DNA of 64,000 nt from Desemzia sp. RIT 804 (lineage in GTDB: Bacteria > Bacillota > Bacilli > Lactobacillales > Carnobacteriaceae). The DNA is taken from contig NZ_JAFEMV010000005.1 in NCBI RefSeq assembly GCF_016892605.1, positions 1 to 64,000 of the forward strand, read 5' to 3'. Below, piece by piece: positions 33,651-44,435 of this stretch; position 1 is the stretch's first letter, and the number at the start of each line of letters is the position of its first letter. A program made the position numbers and the translations under genes. The notes beneath the pieces were generated by a model. That model saw only the letters and a list, made by a program, of their open reading frames with translations. It was not told the origin of the DNA and did no database searches.

Positions 33651-34691
33651 ATGGAATTTGAAAAGAAAATTTTTGGTAATCTATCAGGAGAAACGGTCTA
33701 TGAATACACACTCACAAATAGCCAAGGTATTTCATTATCGGCTTTGAATTTAGGGGGAGTAGTGACTTCAATCAAAACTCCAGATAAAAGGGGAAATCTG
33801 GCAAACATCACATTAGGTTTTGATAATGTGGAAGATTATTTAACTTATCGTCCATTTTACGGAGCTTTAGTAGGTCGAGTAGCTGGGAGAATTGCAAAAG
33901 GACAATTTTCCATAGAGAGCAAAGAATACCAATTGCAAGTGAACGAAGGTGAAAATCATCATCATGGAGGAAACCCGGCTTTTGAATCACACTTGTGGGA
34001 CGTTTCTATAGAAGAAGAGGATGCAGCAGCACATTTGATATTTAAGTATTTTAGTCCTGCCGGAGAAAATGGATATCCAGGAAATATGACTGTGACTGTG
34101 ACGTATACTTTGTCAGAAGCCAATGAGTGGAAAATTATGTACGAAGCAGATACGGATGAACCTACTTTATTCAATCCAACCAATCATGTGTACTTTAATT
34201 TAACGGGAGATCATAGTAAAACGATTCGACGCCATGAACTGCAGATCAATAGCGACCTAGTAGGTGAACTGAAAGAAGATAGTATTCCAACAGGTAGGTT
34301 ATTGCCTGTAAATGATACTGATTTTGATTTAAGAGAAGCAGCTCCCTTAGAAAAAGGGATCAATAGCGAACATCCTCAGCTAGACAGTAACGATGGATTT
34401 GATCACCCATTCTTCTTATCTCATAGAGGATCTCTGCCAGACGCTACATTATATGATCCTGAGAGCGGAAGAAGAGTTGTTGTGACGACTGATTGTGATG
34501 CGATAGTCGTTTTTACTCACAATGGAGTCAGTGGAGATTATCAAATTGATGGAAAAACTGTTCAACCGTATGCAGGAGTCGCGTTAGAAACCCAAGCTAT
34601 GCCAGATGCGATCAATCAAGAAAATTTTGGTAATGTGATTTTATATCCAGGAGAATCGTTCCGTTCTGAAACGATTTATCAATTCGAGTAA
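33651..34691 (+). CDS. galM: aldose 1-epimerase (galactose mutarotase)
   Basis: Interconverts beta- and alpha-galactose to feed GalK. The 346-residue beta-sandwich protein has GRVAGRIAKGQF near residue 75, NHHHGGNPAFESHLWD near residue 102, NPTNHVYFNLTG near residue 178 with the catalytic His, and GVALETQAMPDAINQ near residue 308 with the catalytic Glu. AGGGAGGG precedes the ATG, 24 bases after galT. Confidence 0.95.
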   Translation: MEFEKKIFGNLSGETVYEYTLTNSQGISLSALNLGGVVTSIKTPDKRGNLANITLGFDNVEDYLTYRPFYGALVGRVAGRIAKGQFSIESKEYQLQVNEGENHHHGGNPAFESHLWDVSIEEEDAAAHLIFKYFSPAGENGYPGNMTVTVTYTLSEANEWKIMYEADTDEPTLFNPTNHVYFNLTGDHSKTIRRHELQINSDLVGELKEDSIPTGRLLPVNDTDFDLREAAPLEKGINSEHPQLDSNDGFDHPFFLSHRGSLPDATLYDPESGRRVVVTTDCDAIVVFTHNGVSGDYQIDGKTVQPYAGVALETQAMPDAINQENFGNVILYPGESFRSETIYQFE

Positions 34692-34713
34692 AGTGAAAAG
34701 CAATGTAGAATAA

Positions 34714-35730
<1,017 letters not shown>

Positions 35731-35749
35731 TAGTGAAGTAGAAAATAGT

Positions 35750-35922
35750 GGATGGGATAATAGTCTTTATCTCAGTCACATATTAAATGGGTGCTTTTAA
35801 ACGCGTTCCAAAAGTCTGACCATGCATATAAACCGAATTCCCATTAGGAGGAAAAACACCTCTTAATGGGAATTCGGTTTATATGCAGTGGTTAAAATGT
35901 TTTATATCCCGCTCTCTTTCCT
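35750..35922 (+). repeat. class I hairpin repeat, full copy
   Basis: TGGGATAATAGTCTTTATCTC, then TTTTAAACGCGTTCCAAAAG, then a hairpin with perfect 23-bp arms (35824-35846 and 35863-35885; core CCGAATTCCCATTA), then GTTAAAATGTTTTATATCCCGCTC. It lies between galR and the convergent SDR gene. The head is almost identical to the 12.8-kb copy, while the stem core is unrelated. Confidence 0.82.
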
Positions 35923-35938
35923 ATGTTTAGTCAAGGTT

Positions 35939-36688
35939 TTATTTAATAATTCCCGCTTTTTTAAAAGCATCATCCTGGGGCTTATAGCCTATAGCAACTC
36001 TTGCTTGATCAATGTCTAAGCGCGGGAATGTATTATTTGAGAGGCCGTTCACTACTAATGCTGGTTCTTTGAGTTCAGCGTCTAAGCAACAATCCATTAA
36101 GTGACACATGTCACGATTGGATAAATACATAGCTAGATTACTAACATCTGCATCAGCTTCAAACTCGCTGTCGTCTTCTTTATAGTCTCCGATACGTAAA
36201 CCGATAGATTCCACACCTTTTTCAAATGCAAAATAAGACGCTAATGCCTCAATGTAAACTTTAGACACACCATATAAGTCGCTAGGACGCGGAACATCAG
36301 AGATTTTTACTTGTACATTTGAAGGATAAGCATCAGATGCGTGGATAGAACTTGCGTAAATCACTCGTTTTAATGTGGAGCTTTTAGTAGCTGCATCAAA
36401 TAAATTGTATGGAAGTTTGTAGTTCAAATCCAGCAAACTGTCGTAAAAATCCGCAGAAGCATCTGCTTGTCCGGCCAACTGGATAATATAATCAATATCA
36501 TCTAAGAGTCCGTCCCAACTACTTTGCTCTACTAGATCTAATTCTTTGATTTCTATTCCTTCAAACAATTCTTTTTCTTCGTCATCGAAAGAACGGTTTA
36601 CTAAAACTAAATCATAGTTTGGATGTAAATGTTTTGCTAAATTTTTTCCGATATTTCCTGTAGCACCGGTAATTAAAATTTTTGCCAT
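35939..36688 (-). CDS. NAD-dependent epimerase/dehydratase-like extended SDR
   Basis: A 249-residue Rossmann protein with ILITGATGNIGKNLA at the N-terminus, LAGQADASADFYD near residue 76, YASSIHASDAYPS near residue 110 and the catalytic YGVSK near residue 139. GLRIGDYKEDD resembles uronate-dehydrogenase-like members. The substrate is unknown. The start at 36688 follows TAGGAGG; an in-frame ATG at 36721 lacks a site. A terminator-like hairpin lies between it and the csbD-like gene upstream. Confidence 0.85.
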   Translation of the reverse strand: MAKILITGATGNIGKNLAKHLHPNYDLVLVNRSFDDEEKELFEGIEIKELDLVEQSSWDGLLDDIDYIIQLAGQADASADFYDSLLDLNYKLPYNLFDAATKSSTLKRVIYASSIHASDAYPSNVQVKISDVPRPSDLYGVSKVYIEALASYFAFEKGVESIGLRIGDYKEDDSEFEADADVSNLAMYLSNRDMCHLMDCCLDAELKEPALVVNGLSNNTFPRLDIDQARVAIGYKPQDDAFKKAGIIK

Positions 36689-36733
36689 AGTAATTCCTCC
36701 TAAAAATAAAATGAATTTCACGAAAAATTATCT

Positions 36734-36773
36734 AAAAAAGGCAGACCAAATTTCTTATGGCCTTGCCTTTTTT
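36734..36773 (-). terminator. terminator after the CsbD-family gene
   Basis: AAAAAAGGCA and TGCCTTTTTT form the base of a hairpin with inner GACCA/TATGGC pairing. Confidence 0.7.
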
Positions 36774-36830
36774 GAATGATCATCAAGTTCAATAAAATGA
36801 TTTACTGCTTTCGAAGGTGAAACCTAGCTA

Positions 36831-37037
36831 TTAATTACGGCGGTCTTCTTTATGATCTGTATCGTCTTTAAATTCGCCGACTTTTTTCTCTACATCACCT
36901 TTAGCTTTTTGTGCTTTTCCTTCAACTTGTTTAGATTTATCATCTGTAACATCACCATAAGTGTCTTTTGCACCACCTACTACTTTATCTTTTAGACCTT
37001 TTGCTTTGTCTTTCCAGCTATCTTTTTTGTCTGCCAT
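36831..37037 (-). CDS. CsbD family stress protein
   Basis: A 68-residue hydrophilic protein rich in Lys, Asp and Gly with KAKGLKDKVVGGAKDTYGDV and QVEGKAQKAKGDVEKKVGEF, the CsbD (PF05532) pattern. CsbD is a general stress protein in Bacillus; its molecular role is unknown. GAGGAGGAAAC precedes the start. Monocistronic. Confidence 0.92.
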   Translation of the reverse strand: MADKKDSWKDKAKGLKDKVVGGAKDTYGDVTDDKSKQVEGKAQKAKGDVEKKVGEFKDDTDHKEDRRN

Positions 37038-37278
37038 TCTTGTTTCCTCCTCTTAGTAAATTCTATTAAAATAATAGTTTGAAACCAATTGTTGGCTCCT
37101 GAATGCACTAACTTTCTTACACCAAAAGCTTATCGCTTGAGAGGAATAAAGGCAAATAAAAAGGCTTATAGTAGAAATTAATAGTTGCATTAGACAGAAA
37201 GTACACAGTTGCTTAATATTCCAGTTTTTTTATGCTAAAATAATGCCATAGAGATTACGGAAATGAGGAAAATGATGC

Positions 37279-38001
37279 ATGAAACTATTGGCCATAGATA
37301 CTTCTAATCAAGCAATGAGTATTGCTGTGATGGAAAATGAAAAAATAATTGGTGAATTGACAACCAATTTAAAAAGAAACCATAGTGAACGGTTGATGCC
37401 TGCTATTGATGCATTAATGAAAGAACTGAGTTTGGAGATTCAAGAGATTGACAGAATTGCAGTCGCCAAAGGACCCGGTTCTTATACAGGATTGAGAATT
37501 GGTGTCACAATAGCCAAAACATTAGCTTGGACATTAAACAAAGAGCTAGTAGGCATTTCCAGTTTGAAAGTCCTCGCTGCAAATGTAAATCCAACACATC
37601 AGTATATTGTTCCTGTAATGGATGCTAGAAGAGGAAACGTCTATACTGGACTGTATCAATACAAAGATGGCATTCTTGAGGAAGTAGAGCCTGATACCCA
37701 TATTTCAGCTGACAAATGGGCTGAACACTTGAGTCACAAAGAAGGCCAATTTATTTTAGTAGGGGAAGATTACGGTAAACACCAAGAAACATTTGAAAAG
37801 CATTTAACTGAACGAGTCAGCGTTGCGCCGCCGCAACAACAGATACCAAAAGCTAGTGTGCTGGGAATATTAAGCGTATCTAGTGAAGCTGAGGAGGTTC
37901 ATACATTTACTCCTGACTATTTGAAATTAGCTGAAGCTGAAGAAAATTGGCAAAACGCACATCCTGATTTAGTGGAGGATAATTATGTTGAAAAAATTTA
38001 G
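37279..38001 (+). CDS. tsaB: tRNA t6A biosynthesis protein TsaB
   Basis: TsaB partners TsaD and TsaE in making N6-threonylcarbamoyladenosine at position 37 of ANN-decoding tRNAs. The 240-residue ASKHA-fold protein has LLAIDTSNQAMSIAV at the N-terminus, KRNHSERLMPAID near residue 37 and GPGSYTGLRIGVTIAKTLAW near residue 68. First gene of tsaB-rimI-rimI-tsaD; an extended -10 TGCTAAAAT lies about 40 bases upstream. It overlaps the next gene by 17 bases. Confidence 0.96.
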   Translation: MKLLAIDTSNQAMSIAVMENEKIIGELTTNLKRNHSERLMPAIDALMKELSLEIQEIDRIAVAKGPGSYTGLRIGVTIAKTLAWTLNKELVGISSLKVLAANVNPTHQYIVPVMDARRGNVYTGLYQYKDGILEEVEPDTHISADKWAEHLSHKEGQFILVGEDYGKHQETFEKHLTERVSVAPPQQQIPKASVLGILSVSSEAEEVHTFTPDYLKLAEAEENWQNAHPDLVEDNYVEKI

Positions 38002-38593
38002 AGATTGGTTAACGAGTGGAGTAAGCACAACGTCTATTTCAGAAACAATACCTAAAAAGAAAGTCTCTCAACGTGTTCATCTGAGTCAGTCTCATCTTAT
38101 TTTGGATGATGGGTCAATGTTTGATATAACGATAGGAGAAGATCAAGACATAGAAACATTATTGGCTATACAAACTGCTTGCTACAATGGTGAAACCCCC
38201 TGGAATGCATCAGCGCTGCATCACGAGTTAAAGCGAAATACAAATGCTCTGTACATTGTTATTCGACAGCTGACGAGACCTGTTGCTTTTATAGGCGCAT
38301 GGTTAGTTGAAAAAGAAGCTCATATCACCAATGTAGCTGTTGCTCCAGAATTTCAGCAAAAGGGAATCGCTACATGGATGATTCAGGAATTGGAACGAAT
38401 TTCTATAGCAGAAGATATGGATATACTCAGCTTAGAAGTTCGTATCTCAAATACAAAAGCTCAACGGTTGTACCGGCAATTAGGATTTGCAGATGGAAAA
38501 GTAAAAAGGTTCTATTATTCAAATGATCAAGAAGATGCTCTCGAAATGAGTAAACAGCTTGTAAAAAGTGTGGTAACCAACCTTGAAGGATAA
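37985..38593 (+). CDS. GNAT acetyltransferase, RimI-like (first of two)
   Basis: A 202-residue protein with a non-conserved N-terminal region of about 60 residues and then a RimI-type GNAT domain: AHITNVAVAPEFQQKGIATWM with the acetyl-CoA loop QQKGIA, and SLEVRISNTKAQRLYRQLGF. RimI acetylates the N-terminal Ala of ribosomal protein S18. GAGG precedes the ATG, and the start overlaps tsaB. Having two GNAT genes here suggests that one is RimI and the other has diverged. Confidence 0.85.
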   Translation: MLKKFRDWLTSGVSTTSISETIPKKKVSQRVHLSQSHLILDDGSMFDITIGEDQDIETLLAIQTACYNGETPWNASALHHELKRNTNALYIVIRQLTRPVAFIGAWLVEKEAHITNVAVAPEFQQKGIATWMIQELERISIAEDMDILSLEVRISNTKAQRLYRQLGFADGKVKRFYYSNDQEDALEMSKQLVKSVVTNLEG

Positions 38594-39089
38594 GAAGCAG
38601 AATCTATCAAAGCGGCCGAATGTACAATTCTCTTTTAATTCAAAAGATATCCCGAGTTCAAGCAAGTTGTTTGAACTTGCAAACAAAAATTACAGTACAG
38701 GTTCTCCGTGGAGCGTCCTTGGATTTGAAGAAGATTTAAAAACAGCACAGGCCCATTATGGAATAGTGCTGTTCAATAATAGATGTATCGGGTTCATAGG
38801 CTACCACAGTATATTGGGTGAAGCAGAGATCACTAATTTTGTGATAGCAAAACAATTTCAGCGACAAGGAACAGCTTTAAAGTTGCTTCAACGCTGTCTA
38901 GAAAAACTGAATACTGAGAATGTAGAACAAGTCTTTTTAGAAGTTCGAGAAAGCAATCAAAATGCGATTCAGTTGTATCAAAAATGTGGTTTTCAAAAGA
39001 TAGGAATACGCAAAAATTATTATACGCAACCTATAGAAAACGCTCTGATTATGCAACTAGCCTTTAAAGCCAAAAATGAGAAAGAGTGA
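38583..39089 (+). CDS. rimI: GNAT acetyltransferase, RimI-like (second of two)
   Basis: A 168-residue GNAT domain protein: [20 protein letters not shown] near residue 38, [20 protein letters not shown] with loop [30 protein letters not shown] and [15 protein letters not shown] at the C-terminus. The last two match RimI well, so this is the likelier S18 acetyltransferase. It appears to start at TTG 38583, overlapping the previous gene by 11 bases; no in-frame ATG precedes the conserved part. Confidence 0.85.
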   Translation: MKDKKQNLSKRPNVQFSFNSKDIPSSSKLFELANKNYSTGSPWSVLGFEEDLKTAQAHYGIVLFNNRCIGFIGYHSILGEAEITNFVIAKQFQRQGTALKLLQRCLEKLNTENVEQVFLEVRESNQNAIQLYQKCGFQKIGIRKNYYTQPIENALIMQLAFKAKNEKE

Positions 39090-39090
39090 A

Positions 39091-40113
39091 ATGAAAAAAA
39101 TGGAAAAAAAATTGATTCTTGCTATTGAATCGAGTTGCGATGAAACTAGTGCAGCTGTTGTAGAAAACGGAAATAAGATTTTATCCAATATCGTAGCTTC
39201 TCAAATAAAAAGCCATATGCGTTTTGGAGGGGTCGTCCCTGAAATTGCCAGCCGACATCATGTAGAACAGATTACTCAAATTATTGAAGAAGCTATGGAG
39301 GTAGCAGAGGTTACCTATGAAGATTTAGCGGGAGTAGCAGTCACAGAAGGACCGGGTCTAGTTGGTGCTTTGTTGATAGGGGTCAATGCGGCTAAAACGG
39401 TTGCCTATGCGCATAAGTTACCATTGATCGCTGTAAACCATATGGCAGGTCATATCTATGCCAATAAATTTATTCATCCTATGACTTTTCCTTTACTGGC
39501 ACTCGTAGTAAGCGGAGGACATACAGAACTGGTTTATATGGCTGAAGATGGCTCATACGACATAATAGGTGAAACCCGAGATGATGCAGCCGGAGAAGCT
39601 TACGATAAGATCGGCCGTGTCTTAGGATTGCCATACCCTGGAGGAAAAGCCATTGATCAAATGGCACATGAAGGTCAAGATGTCTATCATTTTCCAAGGG
39701 CTATGATAAAAGAAGCCAATTATGATTTTAGTTTTAGCGGACTGAAAAGTTCCTTTATCAATAAAGTGCATAATGCCCAACAAAAAGGCGAAGAACTAGA
39801 TGAACATGATCTAGCAGCAAGTTTCCAAGCTAGCGTAGTTGAAGTGTTAGTAACAAAAACCATACGAGCAGCTAAGGAATACAATGTAAAACAGCTTCTT
39901 TTGGCGGGTGGTGTAGCAGCTAATAAAGGCTTAAGAGAAGCTCTCACAAAAGCAATGAAAGAAGAGTTGCCTGAAGTAGAACTAGTTATCCCACCGCTGT
40001 CTCTTTGCGGGGATAATGCAGCTATGATCGGTGCTGCAGGCTTCGTAGAACTTGAAAAACGCCAATTCGCAGAATATAATTTAAATGCGAACCCCGGTTT
40101 GTTATTAGGTTGA
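39091..40113 (+). CDS. tsaD: tRNA threonylcarbamoyladenosine synthase TsaD
   Basis: TsaD transfers the threonylcarbamoyl group to A37 of tRNA. The 340-residue Kae1-family protein has [15 protein letters not shown] at the start, the metal-binding VNHMAGHIY (His117 and His121), [10 protein letters not shown] and [10 protein letters not shown], and [11 protein letters not shown] near the end. The ATG at 39091, one base after the previous stop, gives the usual length; in-frame ATGs at 39076 and 39100 are alternatives. Last gene of the tsaB operon. Confidence 0.96.
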   Translation: MKKMEKKLILAIESSCDETSAAVVENGNKILSNIVASQIKSHMRFGGVVPEIASRHHVEQITQIIEEAMEVAEVTYEDLAGVAVTEGPGLVGALLIGVNAAKTVAYAHKLPLIAVNHMAGHIYANKFIHPMTFPLLALVVSGGHTELVYMAEDGSYDIIGETRDDAAGEAYDKIGRVLGLPYPGGKAIDQMAHEGQDVYHFPRAMIKEANYDFSFSGLKSSFINKVHNAQQKGEELDEHDLAASFQASVVEVLVTKTIRAAKEYNVKQLLLAGGVAANKGLREALTKAMKEELPEVELVIPPLSLCGDNAAMIGAAGFVELEKRQFAEYNLNANPGLLLG

Positions 40114-40119
40114 TTCAAA

Positions 40120-40180
40120 AAAAATAACTTGAAAGTTAGAATCGTTTTTGATTTTAATTTTCGGGTTATTTTTGTTTTTG
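40120..40180 (+). terminator. terminator of the tsa operon
   Basis: AAAATAACTTGAAA pairs with TTTTCGGGTTATTTT, followed by T-rich sequence. Confidence 0.55.
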
Positions 40181-40341
40181 GTTTTATAAGTAGGTTTTTT
40201 TACATAATAAACAACTAAACACGAACTATATATTATAATATGATTAGAAATGTAAAGTTTTTTAATATTTATCCATTCTCTTGTTGTAAGATGTGTTTAT
40301 GAAAGATCACATGAAACAAAAAAACTTTGGGGGTAAGGATT

Positions 40342-41418
40342 GTGAATAAAAGAAAAATAACAGGTTTATTGTCATTAGGATTGGTTTCAGGTTTGGTGCT
40401 CGCAGCTTGTGGAAATAAAACAGAAGCAACAGACAACAGCAGCATCGAAACTGTAGACACGAACGATTACTCTATCGTAATGGTAACAGATAGTGGTGGT
40501 GTTGATGACGGCTCATTTAATCAATCTGCATGGGAAGGTATGATCGAGTGGGGAGAAGAAACCAATGGTCTTGAAGGTGAGAACTACGCGTACATCGCTT
40601 CTAATGAAGATTCAGAATACATACCCAATCTAAACCAAGCTATCATGAATGATTTTGATATTGTTTTCGGAGTTGGATTTAAACTAAAACAATCTATGAT
40701 CGAAATTGCAGGAGATAACCCAGAACAACAATTCGTTATTACTGATGATAGTATAGAAGGTTTTGATAATGTAGCTTCTGTTATTTTTAAAGATAATGAA
40801 ATTGCATTTTTATCAGGAGTATCTGCAGCTTTGTCAACGGAAACTGGTAAGGTCGGTTTTATAGCTGGACAAGAAAGTGAAGTTTTAGACCGCTTTGAAG
40901 CTGGTTTTTTAGCGGGAGTTTACGCAGCGGATCCGACTGTTGAAGTCCAAGTAGAATATGTCGGATCTTTTGCGGATACATCAAAAGCCAGACAAATAGC
41001 TGCAGGAATGTATTCGACAGGAATTGATGTGATTTACCAAGGAGCGGGAGATGCTGGTAACGGAGTCTTTTCTGAAGCTAGAGATCGCATGAATGCAAAT
41101 CCTGATGAAAAAATTTGGATCATCGGTAGTGATCGTGATCAAACAGAAGAAGGTAACTACGATAATGGAAATCTAACGTTAACATCAACGATCAAAGGAC
41201 TGGGAGCAGCTATTAAATCTGTTGCACATGCTACAATGGAAGGTAATTTCCCAGGAGGAAAAGTGACTCAGTTAGGACTAAAAGAAGATGCTATCTATAT
41301 GACAAGAGGCAATTTGAGTGAAGAAGTTTGGACAGCTGTTGAAGAATATAAAGAACAAATTATCAGTGGGGATATTGTTGTCCCAACAAATCCTGATAAA
41401 GTAACAGCGCCAGAATAA
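40342..41418 (+). CDS. BMP family nucleoside-binding lipoprotein
   Basis: A 358-residue substrate-binding lipoprotein of the PnrA/TmpC (Bmp, PF02608) family, anchored outside the membrane. Signal peptide with lipobox VLAACG (Cys23), then VMVTDSGGVDDGSFNQSAWEG and NDFDIVFGVGF for ligand binding. GTG start at 40342 after GGGGGTAAGG. Binding proteins of this family feed a nucleoside ABC importer, but no ATPase or permease gene lies here. A nucleoside hydrolase gene follows after 51 bases, supporting nucleoside salvage. Confidence 0.92.
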   Translation: MNKRKITGLLSLGLVSGLVLAACGNKTEATDNSSIETVDTNDYSIVMVTDSGGVDDGSFNQSAWEGMIEWGEETNGLEGENYAYIASNEDSEYIPNLNQAIMNDFDIVFGVGFKLKQSMIEIAGDNPEQQFVITDDSIEGFDNVASVIFKDNEIAFLSGVSAALSTETGKVGFIAGQESEVLDRFEAGFLAGVYAADPTVEVQVEYVGSFADTSKARQIAAGMYSTGIDVIYQGAGDAGNGVFSEARDRMNANPDEKIWIIGSDRDQTEEGNYDNGNLTLTSTIKGLGAAIKSVAHATMEGNFPGGKVTQLGLKEDAIYMTRGNLSEEVWTAVEEYKEQIISGDIVVPTNPDKVTAPE

Positions 41419-41469
41419 TAACTGAAATGGTAAGTCATTTAGGTAAGCAGGTATTTATAGGGGGAAGAA

Positions 41470-42414
41470 ATGAAAAGAGTAATTATTGATACGGATACAG
41501 CTGGCGACGATACAATAGCAATTTTGACAGCACTGCATTACTTTAAAGTTGAAGGAGTAACTGTGGCTGGTGGGAATGTCGATTTTGAACAAGAAGTAGA
41601 AAATGCTTTGTACACGATTCAAGTAGCAAATCCTGACTATTATGTACCGGTGTATAAAGGATATGAAAGACCCATTATGGCAGTTGGTGAAGAGAAGCAT
41701 GTTACGATCGAGGACATTCATGGAAAGTACGGAATGGGTGATTCTTATTTTGAGAAGACCGAACAGCGTCCTGAAAAAGAACATGCTATTGATTTCATTA
41801 TTGAAACAGTTAAAGCGAATCCAGGTGAAATTTCTTTATTAGCAATTGCTCCTTTAACTAACATTGCTATGGCCATCAAAAAAGACCCTACCATCGTCAA
41901 AGATATCCCGCACCTGTATATTATGGGAGGCTTGAACCATTCGCTAGGAAATATCACTGCAGCTGCAGAATATAATTTTTATATTGATCCGGAAGCAGCA
42001 AGAATTGTGATGCATTCAGGTACTCCTATAACTATGGTCGGTTGGGATATGTGCAAAAAGTACTCTGTGATGAAGGAAGAAGACCAAAAAGAAATAGAAT
42101 TATTAGGTACAGCCGGCTCGGAGTTTTATATGGACGTAAATAGAGCGGTGATCCGTTACGATAAAAAAATCCATAAGCTAGCTGGTATCACACATCCTGA
42201 TACCTTACTCGTGGCCATAGCTGCGGACGAGAGTATTATGACAGGATCTAATATGTATTATGTTGATATTGAAATACATGGTGAACTAACTAGAGGATAC
42301 GACTTAGTAGATGTATCAAATTTTACCGGAAAGACACCGAATGTACGTGTTTGTGAAGAAGTAGATAGAGAAAAATTTAAAGCTAGTTTACTAGAGGTTT
42401 TAAAAGTCATCTAG
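41470..42414 (+). CDS. inosine-uridine type nucleoside N-ribohydrolase
   Basis: A 314-residue hydrolase that cleaves ribonucleosides into base and ribose. The calcium-binding motif is IIDTDTAGDDTIAIL, close to the family's DTDPGxDD; then IAPLTNIAMA near residue 126, IYIMGG-like LYIMGGLNHS near residue 154 and EYNFYIDPEAA near residue 166. No signal peptide, hence cytosolic. It follows the nucleoside-binding lipoprotein, presumably in one operon, and ends at a strong hairpin. Confidence 0.93.
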   Translation: MKRVIIDTDTAGDDTIAILTALHYFKVEGVTVAGGNVDFEQEVENALYTIQVANPDYYVPVYKGYERPIMAVGEEKHVTIEDIHGKYGMGDSYFEKTEQRPEKEHAIDFIIETVKANPGEISLLAIAPLTNIAMAIKKDPTIVKDIPHLYIMGGLNHSLGNITAAAEYNFYIDPEAARIVMHSGTPITMVGWDMCKKYSVMKEEDQKEIELLGTAGSEFYMDVNRAVIRYDKKIHKLAGITHPDTLLVAIAADESIMTGSNMYYVDIEIHGELTRGYDLVDVSNFTGKTPNVRVCEEVDREKFKASLLEVLKVI

Positions 42415-42422
42415 ATAGTATA

Positions 42423-42454
42423 AGAGCCGCCCCTGTTTCATTAAGGGCGGCTCT
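42423..42454. terminator. bidirectional terminator
   Basis: AGAGCCGCCC (42423-42432) and GGGCGGCTCT (42445-42454) form a perfect 10-bp stem between convergent genes. Confidence 0.8.
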
Positions 42455-42479
42455 ATCTATTTAAGATACTAAGCTACGT

Positions 42480-44435
42480 TTAGTTCAATTCTTCCAGCAT
42501 TAAAGTTGTTTCTTCCCATTCTTCCATGAGTTTTTCATATTGCTCATTCAAACGTTGAAGTTTGTCATTGATTTCTTGAACTTTTAAGTGATCTTCATAG
42601 ATTTCTGGTTTAGTCAGTTCTGCTTCAAGTTGTTCGATACTAGGTTCCAGTTCAGAAGTTTCCTGTTCAATAAATTCGATTCGACGGGTTAACTGTCGGA
42701 TCAATTTTTGGTTTTCCTTATTGATCTCACGATTTTTTGAAGGAGTCGTTGTAGTCGTGTTATTTCCTGTACTGGATTCAGTTCCTTTGGCTTCCTCCGC
42801 AAGTCGCTTCAATTCTTCTTGTTCAGCTTTTTTCTCTAGATAGTAATCATAATCTCCTAAATAAACCGTACTACCATTCTCAGAAAGCTCAATAACTTTA
42901 GAGGCGATTCGATTGATGAAATAGCGGTCATGAGAAACAAAGAGAAGTGTCCCTTCAAAATCAATGAGTGCATTTTCCAATACTTCTTTACTATCTATGT
43001 CTAAATGGTTTGTAGGTTCATCAAGGATCAAGAAATTGTCTCGCTCCATAGACAGTTTAGCTAATGCTAAACGCGCTTTTTCTCCACCACTTAAAGAAGA
43101 GACAGCTTTTTCTACATCTTCCCCAGAAAATAAAAAACTGCCTAAAATAGAACGGATATCTTTTTCGGGAGTAGTAGGGTGTTCATCCCAAAGTTCAGCC
43201 AATACGGATTTAGAAGAATGCAATTCAGCTTGTTCTTGATCGTAATAGCCAACTTCCACGTTTGTTCCAAAATGTTTTTCTCCTTTAATAAGGGGAAGTT
43301 CTTCCAATAAAGATTTTAAAAGAGTGGATTTTCCCACACCATTTGGTCCGACTAAAGCTATGGCATCGTACCTACGGACATCTATGTTGATAGGTTCAGA
43401 CAAAATTGTATCTTCATAGCCGATAGCGCCATTTTCCAAAGCCATGACAACATTTCCGCTTTCTTTAGCTGGATGAAAGCGGAATGTAGCTGATTTTTCT
43501 TCGCCTTGCGGTTTGTCTAAGCGGTCTATTTTTTCCAATTGTTTCCGGCGGCTTTGAGCACGTTTTGTAGTGGAAGCACGCACTAAGTTACGATTCACAA
43601 AATCTTCTAACTTTGCGATTTCTTTTTGCTGCTTCTCAAATTCTTTCCACTCTTTTTCCAATTGTGCAGCTTTCAAGTCTAGATATCTACTGTAGTTCCC
43701 TTTGTAATGTTGCATTTTTTGGCGGCTTAAGTCGTATACTTCATTGACAACTTTATCTAAGAAATAACGGTCATGAGAAACGATCAATAAAGAACCCGTA
43801 TAAGTTTGTAGATAATTTTCTAACCAGTTTAAAGTTTCAATATCCAAATGGTTGGTAGGCTCATCTAAAATCAAGAGGTCTTTTTTCTGTAATAACAGTT
43901 TAGCTAAAGCTAAACGCGTTTTTTGTCCCCCAGAGAGCTGATTGATAGATTTAGTATAGTCCTCTTCAAAGAAGCGGAAACCATGTAGAACAGAACGGAT
44001 TTCTGCTTCATAACCATATCCGTTTTGTTCACGAAAGTCATGTTGCATTTGATCGTACTGCTTTAATGTTTCATGATAGCGCTCTTCGTCAGCTAGTAAA
44101 GCAGGATCACCTAACTTTTCTTCTATGTGGCGCATTTTCTTTTCTAATTGAATGACACTTTGAAAAACTTCCAACATCTCTTCCCAAATGGATTGAGTAG
44201 AATCAAGTCCAGTATTTTGAGCTAAATAACCGATGGTTACTTGTTTCCCTTTTGAAATTTGGCCAGCATCTGGTGGCTCGATATCTGCAATGATTTTTAA
44301 CAGGGTTGATTTGCCAGCACCGTTTCTTCCGACAAGGGCAACCCGTGAATTTTCTTGTATTTCTAAATAAATATTTTCAAACAACACATCCGCGCCGAAA
44401 TAACGCGCGACATGTTGAGCTTGTAATAGAATCAT
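42480..44435 (-). CDS. ABC-F family ATPase (YdiF-like)
   Basis: A 651-residue soluble protein with two ABC domains and no membrane segments. Domain 1 has GRNGAGKST and LSGGQKTRLALAKLLL; domain 2 has GPNGVGKST and LSGGEKARLALAKLS; both have DEPTNHLD. The linker FVNRNLVRASTTKRAQSRRK is the P-site tRNA-interaction region of ABC-F proteins, and a C-terminal coiled coil follows a Thr-rich hinge. Length and position next to rex match B. subtilis YdiF, a translation-associated ABC-F. Whether it confers drug resistance cannot be told. Confidence 0.93.
   Translation of the reverse strand: MILLQAQHVARYFGADVLFENIYLEIQENSRVALVGRNGAGKSTLLKIIADIEPPDAGQISKGKQVTIGYLAQNTGLDSTQSIWEEMLEVFQSVIQLEKKMRHIEEKLGDPALLADEERYHETLKQYDQMQHDFREQNGYGYEAEIRSVLHGFRFFEEDYTKSINQLSGGQKTRLALAKLLLQKKDLLILDEPTNHLDIETLNWLENYLQTYTGSLLIVSHDRYFLDKVVNEVYDLSRQKMQHYKGNYSRYLDLKAAQLEKEWKEFEKQQKEIAKLEDFVNRNLVRASTTKRAQSRRKQLEKIDRLDKPQGEEKSATFRFHPAKESGNVVMALENGAIGYEDTILSEPINIDVRRYDAIALVGPNGVGKSTLLKSLLEELPLIKGEKHFGTNVEVGYYDQEQAELHSSKSVLAELWDEHPTTPEKDIRSILGSFLFSGEDVEKAVSSLSGGEKARLALAKLSMERDNFLILDEPTNHLDIDSKEVLENALIDFEGTLLFVSHDRYFINRIASKVIELSENGSTVYLGDYDYYLEKKAEQEELKRLAEEAKGTESSTGNNTTTTTPSKNREINKENQKLIRQLTRRIEFIEQETSELEPSIEQLEAELTKPEIYEDHLKVQEINDKLQRLNEQYEKLMEEWEETTLMLEELN

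Noticed and set aside
40114-40341. possible purine riboswitch before the nucleoside-binding lipoprotein
   Set aside because: The context is suggestive, but I could not find the conserved TATA..CCTAAT-type core or a matching three-way junction.
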